From contig CAMWTG010000086.1 of the NCBI GenBank assembly GCA_947177115.1, forward strand, positions 1-9,782: a stretch of 9,782 nt of DNA, in the 5' to 3' direction. This document shows positions 1 through 5,765 of the stretch, in pieces. Position 1 is the first letter of the stretch. Each line of letters starts with the position of its first letter. This stretch comes from an uncultured Clostridia bacterium (GTDB lineage: Bacteria > Bacillota > Clostridia > Oscillospirales > Oscillospiraceae). Both the position numbers and the translations under genes were made by a program. The notes under the pieces are model-generated. The model did not search any database, was not told where the DNA came from, and saw only the letters and a program-made list of their open reading frames with translations.

Positions 1-102
1 GGGCTGATTGGTATCGGCGGGCGGGGCATCGTTCTTGTTCCCGCAGGCCGCCAGGCCCAGGATCATCACCAGGGCCAGCAGAAGCGCAAGAGTCTTTTTC
101 AT
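1..102 (-). CDS. Lipoprotein, N-terminal 34 residues only (runs off left edge)
   Basis: The first 34 codons of a lipoprotein gene that continues beyond the window. The start is ATG at 102-100, preceded by AAAGGAG (112-118) at good spacing. The N-terminus is MKKTLALLLALVMILGLAAC: two lysines, a leucine-rich hydrophobic core and a lipobox LAAC, which puts the lipidated cysteine at residue 20. A Gly/Asn/Lys/Asp/Pro-rich linker follows, as is usual before an extracellular substrate-binding or similar domain. Signal peptidase II processing and anchoring to the outer face of the membrane follow from the lipobox. The mature domain is not in the window, so the function cannot be assigned. An ABC-transporter solute-binding protein is a common possibility for this kind of leader, but that is only a guess. 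Confidence 0.85.
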   Translation of the reverse strand, partial: MKKTLALLLALVMILGLAACGNKNDAPPADTNQP

Positions 103-158
103 TGTTATGTCTCCTTTTCATTAAAAGTCGTGCGGGGAAATAAATCTTCCATGCTGTC

Positions 159-164
159 AGTATA
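159..164 (-). promoter_or_regulatory. Candidate -10 element for the left-edge lipoprotein gene
   Basis: On the minus strand a TATACT hexamer lies about 57 bases before the lipoprotein start. The sequence 17 bases further upstream (TTCCGT) is a poor -35, so this is a candidate only. A second possibility lies further upstream at 215-242. Confidence 0.35.
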
Positions 165-214
165 CAGGAATTTCCGCCAAAACGGAACGGGACAAAACTG
201 CGATTCCTGGGTGA

Positions 215-242
215 ATTCTGTCAGAAAAATGAGGATGGTCAA
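215..242 (-). promoter_or_regulatory. Alternative sigma-A promoter for the left-edge lipoprotein gene
   Basis: Minus-strand TTGACC (237-242), a 16-base spacer, then CAGAAT (215-220). The -35 matches consensus at 5 of 6 and the -10 at 4 of 6. Transcription from here would give a leader of about 100 bases before the lipoprotein ATG. It competes with the TATACT at 159-164, and the sequence does not decide between them. Confidence 0.3.
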
Positions 243-260
243 AAAACCAAGTGGTTTTTT
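241..260. other. A/T-tract hairpin between ddl terminator and lipoprotein gene
   Basis: AAAAAACC - AAGT - GGTTTTTT is a perfect inverted repeat with a 4-base loop, carrying A- and T-tracts on both sides. It resembles a weak bidirectional intrinsic terminator, but only the two inner GC pairs are strong. It sits just downstream of the stronger ddl terminator and upstream of the lipoprotein promoter candidates. Its role is unclear. Confidence 0.3.
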
Positions 261-296
261 TGTGCAGAATATACATGGCGTGTCCGGAGAGCCGGA

Positions 297-343
297 AGAA
301 GAAACCAGCGGCATCCCCTGCCTTACGCCGGGGATGCCGCTGG
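297..343 (-). terminator. Intrinsic terminator of the LCP-SLH-ddl operon
   Basis: A perfect 14-bp stem: CCAGCGGCATCCCC at 305-318 pairs with GGGGATGCCGCTGG at 330-343, with an 11-base loop. On the minus strand the stem is followed by TTTCTTCTTCC, a U-rich tract. It begins 11 bases beyond the ddl stop codon (TAG, 356-354), so it ends transcription coming from ddl. Confidence 0.85.
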
Positions 344-353
344 AACGCTATGG

Positions 354-1397
354 CTATGTAAGGGACAGATCCAGTATCTTCTGGCACAGCTCCGGATATG
401 TCATCCCCACAGCCGCCGCCTCCTTGGGCAGCAGGCTGCCGGGGGTCATGCCGGGCAAGGTGTTGATCTCCAGGCACCAGACCCGCCCCTCCCCGTCCAG
501 GATAAAGTCCGTCCGGGAGTAGACCCGCAGGTCTAAGGCCCTGTGGAGCTTCAGCGCCAGCTCCCCCATGGTCTTCTGCTGCTCGGGCGTAATGGGCGCG
601 GGGCAGACCTCCAGGCTCTGGCCCGCCTGATATTTGGCAGCATAATCGAAATAGCCGCCGTTCCGGGAGATCATTTCCACCGCGGGAAGATATTCCTCCC
701 CCAGGACACCCACCGTCAGGTCCCGGCCGCTGACCTTGCGCTCCACAATGACATGGCCGCCGTAGGAGAGCATTTCCTCCAGTGCGGCAGCCAGCTCCTC
801 CCGGGTATCCGGCAGGGCCAGCCCCAGCGAGGAGCCGCCGTTGATGGCTTTTACCGCCGCGGGAAGAGGCAGCTCCGCCGTCAGCCGGGGGATGTCCTCC
901 GCCCGGTAAGTAAGCTCCCGCCAGGGGAGGGTGGGGATGCCGGCGTGCTCCATCACCTGCTTGGTGACCGCCTTATTCATGGCCATGCCGGAGCCGAGAT
1001 GGCCGGAGCCGGTATACGGGATGCCCATAAGGTCAAAAGCCGCCTGGATCCGCCCGTCCTCACCGCACTCCCCGTGGAGGCCCAAAAACACCGCGTCCGC
1101 CAGCCGGCATACCTCCAGCACGCCGGGGCCGAACAGGCTGCTTGACCGGTCCCGGCGGGAGGCCCGGACCGCCGCCAGGTCCGGTGCGCGGGAGGTGATC
1201 TCCTCCCGGGTACACAGGCCATCGGGGGCATCAAAGATATCCTCCGGTTTTCCCTGGTAGGCTTCCAGTCCCAAAAACATGTCCACCAGCGCCGCCCGGT
1301 GGCCAAGACCCCGCAGGGCCCGGCAGATCTCCTGCCCGGACACCAGAGATACCTGACGCTCCGGGGACAGCCCTCCGGCCAATACAATGATCTTCAA
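354..1397 (-). CDS. ddl: D-alanine--D-alanine ligase family protein
   Basis: An ATP-grasp ligase of 347 residues that would join two D-alanines in the cytoplasm to make the dipeptide end of peptidoglycan precursors. Visible family motifs, numbered from the TTG start: SPERQVS (11-17) in the N-terminal substrate domain, HGECGEDG (108-115), MAMNK (138-142), GGSSLG (187-192), GRDLTVGVLG (224-233), YFDYAAKY (249-256), and the C-terminal metal-binding set Asp297, Glu310 and Asn312 in TDF...LEINTLPGMT. I chose TTG at 1397-1395 because AAAGGAG lies about 10 bases upstream and the protein then begins LKIIVLAGG, the normal family start. The upstream ATG at 1439 lacks a ribosome binding site and would add 14 atypical residues. 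It is the last gene of the operon, 50 bases after the SLH gene. Two motif positions are unusual: Lys-Ala instead of Lys-Pro before GSS, and MNK instead of MDK. A ligase with altered second-substrate preference cannot be excluded. Confidence 0.9.
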   Translation of the reverse strand: MKIIVLAGGLSPERQVSLVSGQEICRALRGLGHRAALVDMFLGLEAYQGKPEDIFDAPDGLCTREEITSRAPDLAAVRASRRDRSSSLFGPGVLEVCRLADAVFLGLHGECGEDGRIQAAFDLMGIPYTGSGHLGSGMAMNKAVTKQVMEHAGIPTLPWRELTYRAEDIPRLTAELPLPAAVKAINGGSSLGLALPDTREELAAALEEMLSYGGHVIVERKVSGRDLTVGVLGEEYLPAVEMISRNGGYFDYAAKYQAGQSLEVCPAPITPEQQKTMGELALKLHRALDLRVYSRTDFILDGEGRVWCLEINTLPGMTPGSLLPKEAAAVGMTYPELCQKILDLSLT

Positions 1398-1447
1398 AGC
1401 GCGAATCGCTCCTTTCTTTCCATAGCGCCTGTTTCGCATCGCGGGGG

Positions 1448-2893
1448 TTAGAACCGTCCCAGGGCAAACTCCTCGGTCATGGCGAAATATCGGTCATCAA
1501 TCCCGCTGGGCTGGTCGCCCCAGGTGGGGTCAATATGATAAGTCTCCCCGTCCAGCTCCGCCACCGTCCAGATGTGTTTTGAGGTTGAACAGGTTCCGCA
1601 GCGGATGCCCTCCAGCCGCAGCAGCAGATTATAAGCCGCCACATAGCCATCGCAGACCGCCAGCCCCGTGGTAAACGCCTGATAGCCGCTGTGGCTCATG
1701 GAGACGTCCCGGTAGTCATAGCGGCAGTGGTTACAGATCCAGTCGAAATATACCCTGGCCTTCTCATATTCGGTCATTTCACCGGTGATCCTGCCCTCCG
1801 CCCACATCTGGTCGTGGACGCGGATGGCATAGTCCATGGTTTCTTCCCGGTAGCGGTCGATCTGGGATTCATCGTAGAGGCTGCTGGTAAAGGTGAGCTC
1901 GACATATTTACTGTTGGGATAGTAGAGGGCGGTGACGCTGTTATAGGTCTGCTCCACATAATCCCGCACCGCGCTCAGGAACGTATTCATCACCTGGTCT
2001 ACAAACTGTCTGTTTACGGTTTCCTCCGGATACTCCAGCGAAAGGGTCCGCTCCCCGTTGGCCAGCATGTAGCGCACATCGGCGTCTACTTCCGCTCTGT
2101 TCCCGATATCCGGGGAGACATAGAAGGTCCCATCGCTCTCCACCATTTCATCCAGCGTATAGCCCTTCTTGCTGTAGAGGGGGAGGATCTCCCAATCCAG
2201 CCCCACGCGCAGTCCGGGATCGGCCAGCCGCGCCACCATGGCGGCCGCCTCGCTGCGGGCAATGCGGCTGTCGGGACGGAAGGAACCTGTGTCATCCGAA
2301 CCGCCGGCCACGCCCCAGTCGTACAGCAGGAGAATGTCGTCCTGATAGGGCGTATCCTCCCGCACATCCCGGATATAGCGCCCCCGCCCGTAGCCGGAGG
2401 CCACAGCCTCCCGGTTGATGGGGTCCAGCGTCTCCCGGGGCAGGGCCCCGGCCAGAACGTGGGCCATCTCCGCCCGGGTGGCGGGGCGGTCATAGCTCCC
2501 CTCCAGCTCCTGTCCGATCACGTCCAGGGCTTGGAGGTGCAGCACATAGGGCAGATACCACTCCCCGCCATCGCCGCCGTAGGCGTTCCCTCCCGCCTCG
2601 CTGTCGCCGGTCTCATAGAGGCTGCGGAGCCGGGAGGCCATCGTGATCACCTCGGCCACCGTCAGATCGCCGCTGGGATCAAAGCGGTCAGGGCTGCCGC
2701 TGCCGTTGGTCAGCCCCAGTTCATAGAGGGCCTTTACCGTGTCATAGAACCAGGAACTGGCGGAAACATCGGAAAACTGATCCTCATAGGTGCGGACAGG
2801 GGAAAACCCGCCCTCCGCCGCTCCGGCAGGGGCGGACAATGGGCCTAAAGCCAAGATCAGGGATAAAAACAATGCAAAAATCCTGCGTTTCAT
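1448..2893 (-). CDS. Secreted SLH-domain protein with C-terminal transglutaminase-like domain
   Basis: A 481-residue exported protein. Residues 1-26 form a signal peptide (basic MKRR, hydrophobic core, cleavage near AGA-AEG). Three S-layer-homology repeats follow at about 36-95, 110-152 and 172-225. Recognisable pieces are FSDVSASSWFYDTVKALYELG, the RPATRAEMA stretch and SFRPDSRIARSEAAAMVARL. Such repeats normally bind secondary cell-wall polymer and anchor the protein to the wall. A linker of about 140 residues leads to a transglutaminase/protease-like domain at about 365-475 with a plausible triad: Cys414 in AVCDGYVAAYN, His440 in SKHIWTVAEL and Asp455 in YHIDPTWGD. The actual activity (crosslinking or proteolysis of wall proteins) is inferred. 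AGGAG lies 7 bases before ATG 2893. It starts 18 bases after the LCP gene stops, consistent with co-transcription and a shared cell-surface role. Confidence 0.88.
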   Translation of the reverse strand: MKRRIFALFLSLILALGPLSAPAGAAEGGFSPVRTYEDQFSDVSASSWFYDTVKALYELGLTNGSGSPDRFDPSGDLTVAEVITMASRLRSLYETGDSEAGGNAYGGDGGEWYLPYVLHLQALDVIGQELEGSYDRPATRAEMAHVLAGALPRETLDPINREAVASGYGRGRYIRDVREDTPYQDDILLLYDWGVAGGSDDTGSFRPDSRIARSEAAAMVARLADPGLRVGLDWEILPLYSKKGYTLDEMVESDGTFYVSPDIGNRAEVDADVRYMLANGERTLSLEYPEETVNRQFVDQVMNTFLSAVRDYVEQTYNSVTALYYPNSKYVELTFTSSLYDESQIDRYREETMDYAIRVHDQMWAEGRITGEMTEYEKARVYFDWICNHCRYDYRDVSMSHSGYQAFTTGLAVCDGYVAAYNLLLRLEGIRCGTCSTSKHIWTVAELDGETYHIDPTWGDQPSGIDDRYFAMTEEFALGRF

Positions 2894-2911
2894 TTGTATA
2901 CTCCTGTTCCC

Positions 2912-3922
2912 CTACGGCACCAGGATGTGCATGTCCTCCTGGACCAGCTCCCGCTGGTAGGGGTTAAAATATGTATTGATAAGCTCCAGCGTGGCCTCAC
3001 GGTCCAGAACGTAATAGGACGCGCCCTTATAGTATCCCGCTCCATCGCCGGGGAGCGTATGGAAGGCGATGTTGTCGCTGCCCGCTGTCAGCACCTGTTC
3101 CCCCAGCCAGATCAGATTGGCCAGCTCCAGATCCGTATCCACCCACTTCTGGAATATCTCCGCGTAGGTGCGGATCTTGTCCCAGTTGGAGATGTGGAGC
3201 ATCTGCTGCGCCGCCGCCTTCAAAAACGCCTGCTGGGTACCAATGCGGCCGATATCCGCCGTGGCGTAGCCGGTGCCATCGTTATTCTGCCGCCAGCGGA
3301 CCACCTTCAGGGCCTCCTCGCCGTTCAGGTGCCGGAGCCCCTGCGGGAAGTGGATGTAGAGATTCTGGTAGGGATCATCGTAGTCCATGTCCACCGGTAT
3401 CTCAAAATCCACCCCGTCAATGGCATCCACCAGTTCCTCGAATGCCTGCAGGTCCACAGTGACGTAGTGATCCACCGGGATGCCCAGCAGGCGGGACACC
3501 TCCGCCATGGTCTGGGTAAAGCCGCCGTGGTGGTAGGCGTTGTTCAGTTTCTTTACCGACCAGCTCACGTCCAGCAGCGTATCCCGGGGCAGGCTGACCA
3601 CGTTGATGCGCTTATTCTGGGAATCCACCGCCACCAGAAGATTGGTATCGCTGCCGCCGTTTTCATCGTCCAGCCCTCCCAGGAGGATGGTATGGAAGTG
3701 CTCCTTCCTCTGGCTGGCATCCAGGGGGGCTGCCGCGTCTTCCGGCTCCCGGGCGCTGTCCGCCTCCGGGACCGGCAGGCCCTTGGGCAGGTCTTGTTTA
3801 GGGGTGGGCTCCTTGGAAAAGCATTTGTACAGCCCGATCAGGGCGGTCATGACGAACAGGATGCAGACCGCCGCCACGGCGGCAGCCTGCAGGCCGCTGG
3901 TTTTTCTTTTGCTGCGCCTCAT
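2912..3922 (-). CDS. LCP family (LytR-CpsA-Psr) cell-wall polymer transferase/regulator
   Basis: A 336-residue membrane protein: a short basic cytoplasmic start (MRRSKRKTSG), one transmembrane helix at about 11-33, a charged Pro/Glu-rich linker, and an extracellular LCP domain from about 76 to 245. Family signatures visible are LGGLDDENGGSDT (81-93), SLPRDTLLD (110-118), the LNNAYHHGG stretch (126-134) and the Arg-rich core RWRQNNDGTGYATADIGRIGTQQ (209-231), which holds phosphate-binding arginines and an aspartate. LCP enzymes transfer lipid-linked glycopolymers such as teichoic acid or capsule to peptidoglycan. The usual Arg before Ser-Asp-Thr is Gly here. ATG 3922 is preceded by AAGGAG at 10 bases. 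It is the first gene of the operon with the SLH/transglutaminase protein and ddl. The substrate polymer is unknown. Confidence 0.9.
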   Translation of the reverse strand: MRRSKRKTSGLQAAAVAAVCILFVMTALIGLYKCFSKEPTPKQDLPKGLPVPEADSAREPEDAAAPLDASQRKEHFHTILLGGLDDENGGSDTNLLVAVDSQNKRINVVSLPRDTLLDVSWSVKKLNNAYHHGGFTQTMAEVSRLLGIPVDHYVTVDLQAFEELVDAIDGVDFEIPVDMDYDDPYQNLYIHFPQGLRHLNGEEALKVVRWRQNNDGTGYATADIGRIGTQQAFLKAAAQQMLHISNWDKIRTYAEIFQKWVDTDLELANLIWLGEQVLTAGSDNIAFHTLPGDGAGYYKGASYYVLDREATLELINTYFNPYQRELVQEDMHILVP

Positions 3923-3978
3923 GGGTTTCTTGCTCCTTGTGCTGCTGAAGAGATCGGCGCTTGATCGCGTCAGCCCTT

Positions 3979-4007
3979 ATTATACTCGCAAAAGGATGAT
4001 AACACAA
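3979..4007 (-). promoter_or_regulatory. Sigma-A-type promoter of the envelope operon
   Basis: On the minus strand TTGTGT (4002-4007) is followed after exactly 17 bases by a perfect TATAAT (3979-3984), 57 bases before the LCP start codon. The perfect -10 and ideal spacing make this the likely vegetative promoter for the LCP-SLH-ddl operon. Confidence 0.7.
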
Positions 4008-4035
4008 GCGGGACAAAAAAATTGTCACCATTTGT

Positions 4036-4299
4036 TTATATTGTATCTGAGTTGTCTCTTTCCAGCCGCCGCAGCACCTCATCCAGCTGATCCGAATGGC
4101 GGGAGAGGATCTCCAGCACATCGGAAAGCAGTTCCTCCACGCTGCTGCGGGGCATGGGCCGGGCAGTGCGGATGGGGTGGACATAGCGGTGGACCGGCGG
4201 CTGGGACGCGGCATGGCCGGACGATGCGGGCCGGGCGGCCGTCTGGGACGGCCGCGATGGACGGCGGGCGGACGGTTTTTGCTTATGGCAAGGCTTCAT
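4036..4299 (-). CDS. Small basic protein with C-terminal coiled-coil segment, downstream of spoIIID
   Basis: An 87-residue protein I do not recognise. It has an excellent ribosome binding site (AGGAGGAG, 7 bases before ATG 4299) and starts 43 bases after the spoIIID stop, so it is very likely co-transcribed with spoIIID. Residues 1-52 are basic and rich in Pro, Ala, Arg and Ser, and look disordered. Residues about 53-83 (SSVEELLSDVLEILSRHSDQ and onward) have a heptad-like pattern of Leu/Val/Ile and charges, suggesting an amphipathic helix or short coiled coil for oligomerisation. No signal peptide or membrane segment is seen. The stop is TAA at 4038-4036. Its context suggests expression during sporulation in the mother cell, but no function can be given. 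Confidence 0.72.
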   Translation of the reverse strand: MKPCHKQKPSARRPSRPSQTAARPASSGHAASQPPVHRYVHPIRTARPMPRSSVEELLSDVLEILSRHSDQLDEVLRRLERDNSDTI

Positions 4300-4342
4300 G
4301 GCTGCTCTCCTCCTGATGATCTTTTCATATTCCGTCAGGCGT

Positions 4343-4594
4343 TTACGGCTCGCCGCGGTATTTGCGCCGGGTGGCGATGCCGCCCCGGATATGCCGCTCC
4401 GCCTTGTTCTCGTCCAGCACTTCCTTTACCTGCAGATAGAGGCTTCTGTTGTATAGGGGCAGGCGTTCCTGTATATCCTTATGTACGGTACTCTTGCTGA
4501 TCCCGAACCGTCTGGCGGCCTCCCGCACGGTGGTGCGGTTCTCAATGATATAGGCAGCCAGCTCGCAGGCCCGCTCCTCAATATTTCCTTTCAA
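4343..4594 (-). CDS. spoIIID: Sporulation transcriptional regulator SpoIIID
   Basis: An 83-residue DNA-binding protein, slightly shorter than the Bacillus subtilis protein (93). Residues 17-47 form the helix-turn-helix (ENRTTVREAARRFGISKSTV followed by HKDIQERLP), which matches the SpoIIID family closely. The basic C-terminal part has the family hallmark RHIRGGIATRRKY (67-79). In B. subtilis SpoIIID is made in the mother cell under sigma-E. It represses many early sigma-E genes and activates others, including sigK. The start is TTG at 4594-4592 with GGGAG about 9 bases upstream; no ATG fits. A candidate sigma-E promoter lies at 4626-4654. The unknown 87-residue gene follows directly. Confidence 0.95.
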   Translation of the reverse strand: MKGNIEERACELAAYIIENRTTVREAARRFGISKSTVHKDIQERLPLYNRSLYLQVKEVLDENKAERHIRGGIATRRKYRGEP

Positions 4595-4625
4595 GGCCCA
4601 ACACTCCCTATCCCGTTATGGTCCA

Positions 4626-4654
4626 TGTATATGCGGGCGGACCACGGAACATGC
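4626..4654 (-). promoter_or_regulatory. Candidate sigma-E promoter of spoIIID
   Basis: On the minus strand GCATGTT (4648-4654) is followed after 14 bases by CATATACA (4626-4633). This is close to the sigma-E pattern GHATATT - N13-15 - CATACAHT, with 6 of 7 and 6 of 8 matches. The predicted start would be near 4619, giving a leader of about 25 bases that still includes the ribosome binding site. spoIIID is a sigma-E gene in B. subtilis, which supports the reading. Confidence 0.55.
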
Positions 4655-4678
4655 GGCTCCTGCGGGAAATGGCGCTTC

Positions 4679-4725
4679 AAAAAAGAAAATGCCGGGCGGA
4701 GGCGGGGCCTGCTGCCCCGCCCGGC
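4679..4725 (-). terminator. Intrinsic terminator of deoC
   Basis: A GC-rich stem (4691-4708 with 4714-4725, 12 pairs around a bulge in the left arm) lies 13 bases beyond the deoC stop. On the minus strand it is followed by ATTTTCTTTTTTG, a strong U-tract. It separates deoC from the spoIIID promoter. Confidence 0.85.
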
Positions 4726-4738
4726 TTTCGGGTAAATA

Positions 4739-5407
4739 TCAGGGGGCCTCCGCAGCCTCCTTGTTTTTCAGCAGTTTCACGATCCGGCTGGTGCCTAGGC
4801 GGTCCGCCCCCAGGGAGAGGAACTTTTCCGCATCCTCCAGCGAGGAGATCCCCCCGGCGGCCTTGATCTTCACATGGGGGCCTACATGGCTGGCAAACAG
4901 CGCCACATCCGCGAAGGTGGCCCCCGCCTTGGAAAACCCTGTGGAGGTCTTGATATAATCCGCGCCGGATTCGGTGACCAGTTCGCACATTTTGATTTTT
5001 TCCTCGTCTGTCAGGAGGCATGTCTCAATGATAACCTTGAGAATTTTATCCCCGCATGCCGCCTTCAGCGTGCGGATCTCCTCCATGATCTGATGGTGCT
5101 TCTTATCTTTCAGCCACCCGATATTGAGTACCATGTCGATTTCCGCAGCGCCGCCTGCAATGGCGTCTCTGGTCTCAAACGCCTTCACGGCGGTAGTCGA
5201 GTAGCCGTTGGGAAAACCAATGACCGTGCAGACCGGCATGCTTTCCCCGAGATATCCGGCGGCTTGTGTTACGAAGCTGGGGGGGATGCAGACGGAAGCG
5301 GCGCCGTATTTTACCGCATCATCGCAGACCTGCCTGATCTCCGCCCAAGTGGAGGACTGCAAAAGCAGTGTGTGATCTACATGCTTCAAGATTTCTTTTA
5401 CGTCCAT
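4739..5407 (-). CDS. deoC: Deoxyribose-phosphate aldolase
   Basis: A class I aldolase of 222 residues, normal length for the short DeoC type. It cleaves 2-deoxyribose-5-phosphate to acetaldehyde and glyceraldehyde-3-phosphate in the cytoplasm during deoxynucleoside catabolism. The Schiff-base lysine is Lys153 in YIKTSTGF. The proton-relay residues are Asp91 in AEIDMVLN and Lys182 in KIKAAGGI. The N-terminal DHTLL (11-15) is also typical. I chose ATG 5407 because GCAGGAGG lies 8 bases upstream; the earlier in-frame ATG at 5425 overlaps that ribosome binding site. It stands alone: no other nucleoside-catabolism genes flank it. The start is separated from a candidate promoter at 5600-5608 by a large palindromic element. 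Confidence 0.95.
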   Translation of the reverse strand: MDVKEILKHVDHTLLLQSSTWAEIRQVCDDAVKYGAASVCIPPSFVTQAAGYLGESMPVCTVIGFPNGYSTTAVKAFETRDAIAGGAAEIDMVLNIGWLKDKKHHQIMEEIRTLKAACGDKILKVIIETCLLTDEEKIKMCELVTESGADYIKTSTGFSKAGATFADVALFASHVGPHVKIKAAGGISSLEDAEKFLSLGADRLGTSRIVKLLKNKEAAEAP

Positions 5408-5427
5408 ATGGTTGACCTCCTGCATTT

Positions 5428-5588
5428 TATAGTCGGCACACTCGAAAATCGGTAAAGTTCGGCGATTAAAATGTGGCGCGGACTGCGTTGCCGTCCTTGG
5501 CGGGCGTCAGCCCGCTTGCGTCCTCCGTCTTGCCACACCGCATTTTCTTCCGCCTCCTTTTTACCGATTCTCAAGTGTGTCGGCTATA
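5428..5588. repeat. Long imperfect palindrome, MITE-like intergenic element
   Basis: The ends 5428-5456 and 5560-5588 are inverted repeats: TATAG plus about 24 further bases that match at 20 positions. The shared core of the outer arms is AATCGGTAAA (5447-5456, complement 5560-5569). Inner segments also pair, with GGCGATTAAAATG near 5460 against CATTTTCTTCCGCC near 5541. The centre is a perfect hairpin, GCGGGC-GTCA-GCCCGC (5500-5515). Both ends abut TA dinucleotides. There is no gene inside. Size, symmetry and intergenic position suggest a miniature inverted-repeat element or a repeated structured RNA element. A second copy is not visible in this window. Confidence 0.6.
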
Positions 5589-5765
5589 TTGTGAAGATCA
5601 GTATACCATACTTTTCAAGATGCATACAGGGTGTTTGCTCCTCTTAGTCCGGAAAATCGGCGTTCTGTTGATGGCAGATGATGATCCTCCCCGCAATATG
5701 TGCAATATGACCGGGATCGCCCGCTTTGCACAGGTCCATCGGCTGCCGTTTTTTCCTCGTCCCGC
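5589..5765. other. Intergenic stretch between glycosyltransferase gene and palindrome
   Basis: With the palindrome this makes a gene-free gap of about 360 bases (5408-5765). This part has a candidate promoter (5600-5608) and a short direct repeat GCAATATG (5694-5701 and 5702-5709 area). I see no convincing terminator after the glycosyltransferase stop at 5766, so read-through toward deoC is possible. A 31-codon open frame at 5739-5644 has no adequate ribosome binding site. Confidence 0.5.
5600..5608 (-). promoter_or_regulatory. Candidate extended -10 promoter for deoC leader
   Basis: On the minus strand TGGTATACT (TGn plus TATACT) forms an extended -10. The -35 position is poor, as is often tolerated with an extended -10. 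The transcript would begin near 5593, run through the whole palindrome and reach deoC after a leader of about 185 bases. Confidence 0.4.

Noticed and set aside
1398..1439. ATG start at 1439 for ddl
   Set aside because: No ribosome binding site is seen, and it adds 14 residues before the normal family start. TTG 1397 has AAAGGAG upstream. It remains possible, since the reading frame is open.
4010..4029. Possible terminator after the 87-residue gene (GACAA/TTGTC stem)
   Set aside because: The stem is only about 7 pairs with a bulge, and the T-run lies in the loop, not after the stem. Read-through from spoIIID into the envelope operon is therefore not excluded.
5408..5425. ATG start at 5425 for deoC
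   Set aside because: It lies at the ribosome binding site that serves ATG 5407 and has no site of its own.
5428..5588. Palindrome considered as a T-box, riboswitch or tRNA-like gene
   Set aside because: I see no T-box sequence, no known aptamer core and no CCA-ending cloverleaf. The full-length symmetry fits a mobile or repeat element better.
5644..5739. 31-codon minus-strand open frame after the glycosyltransferase gene
   Set aside because: The nearest purine-rich sequence (GAGG) is about 16 bases from the ATG, and there is no recognisable protein pattern. The frame is short enough to be chance.
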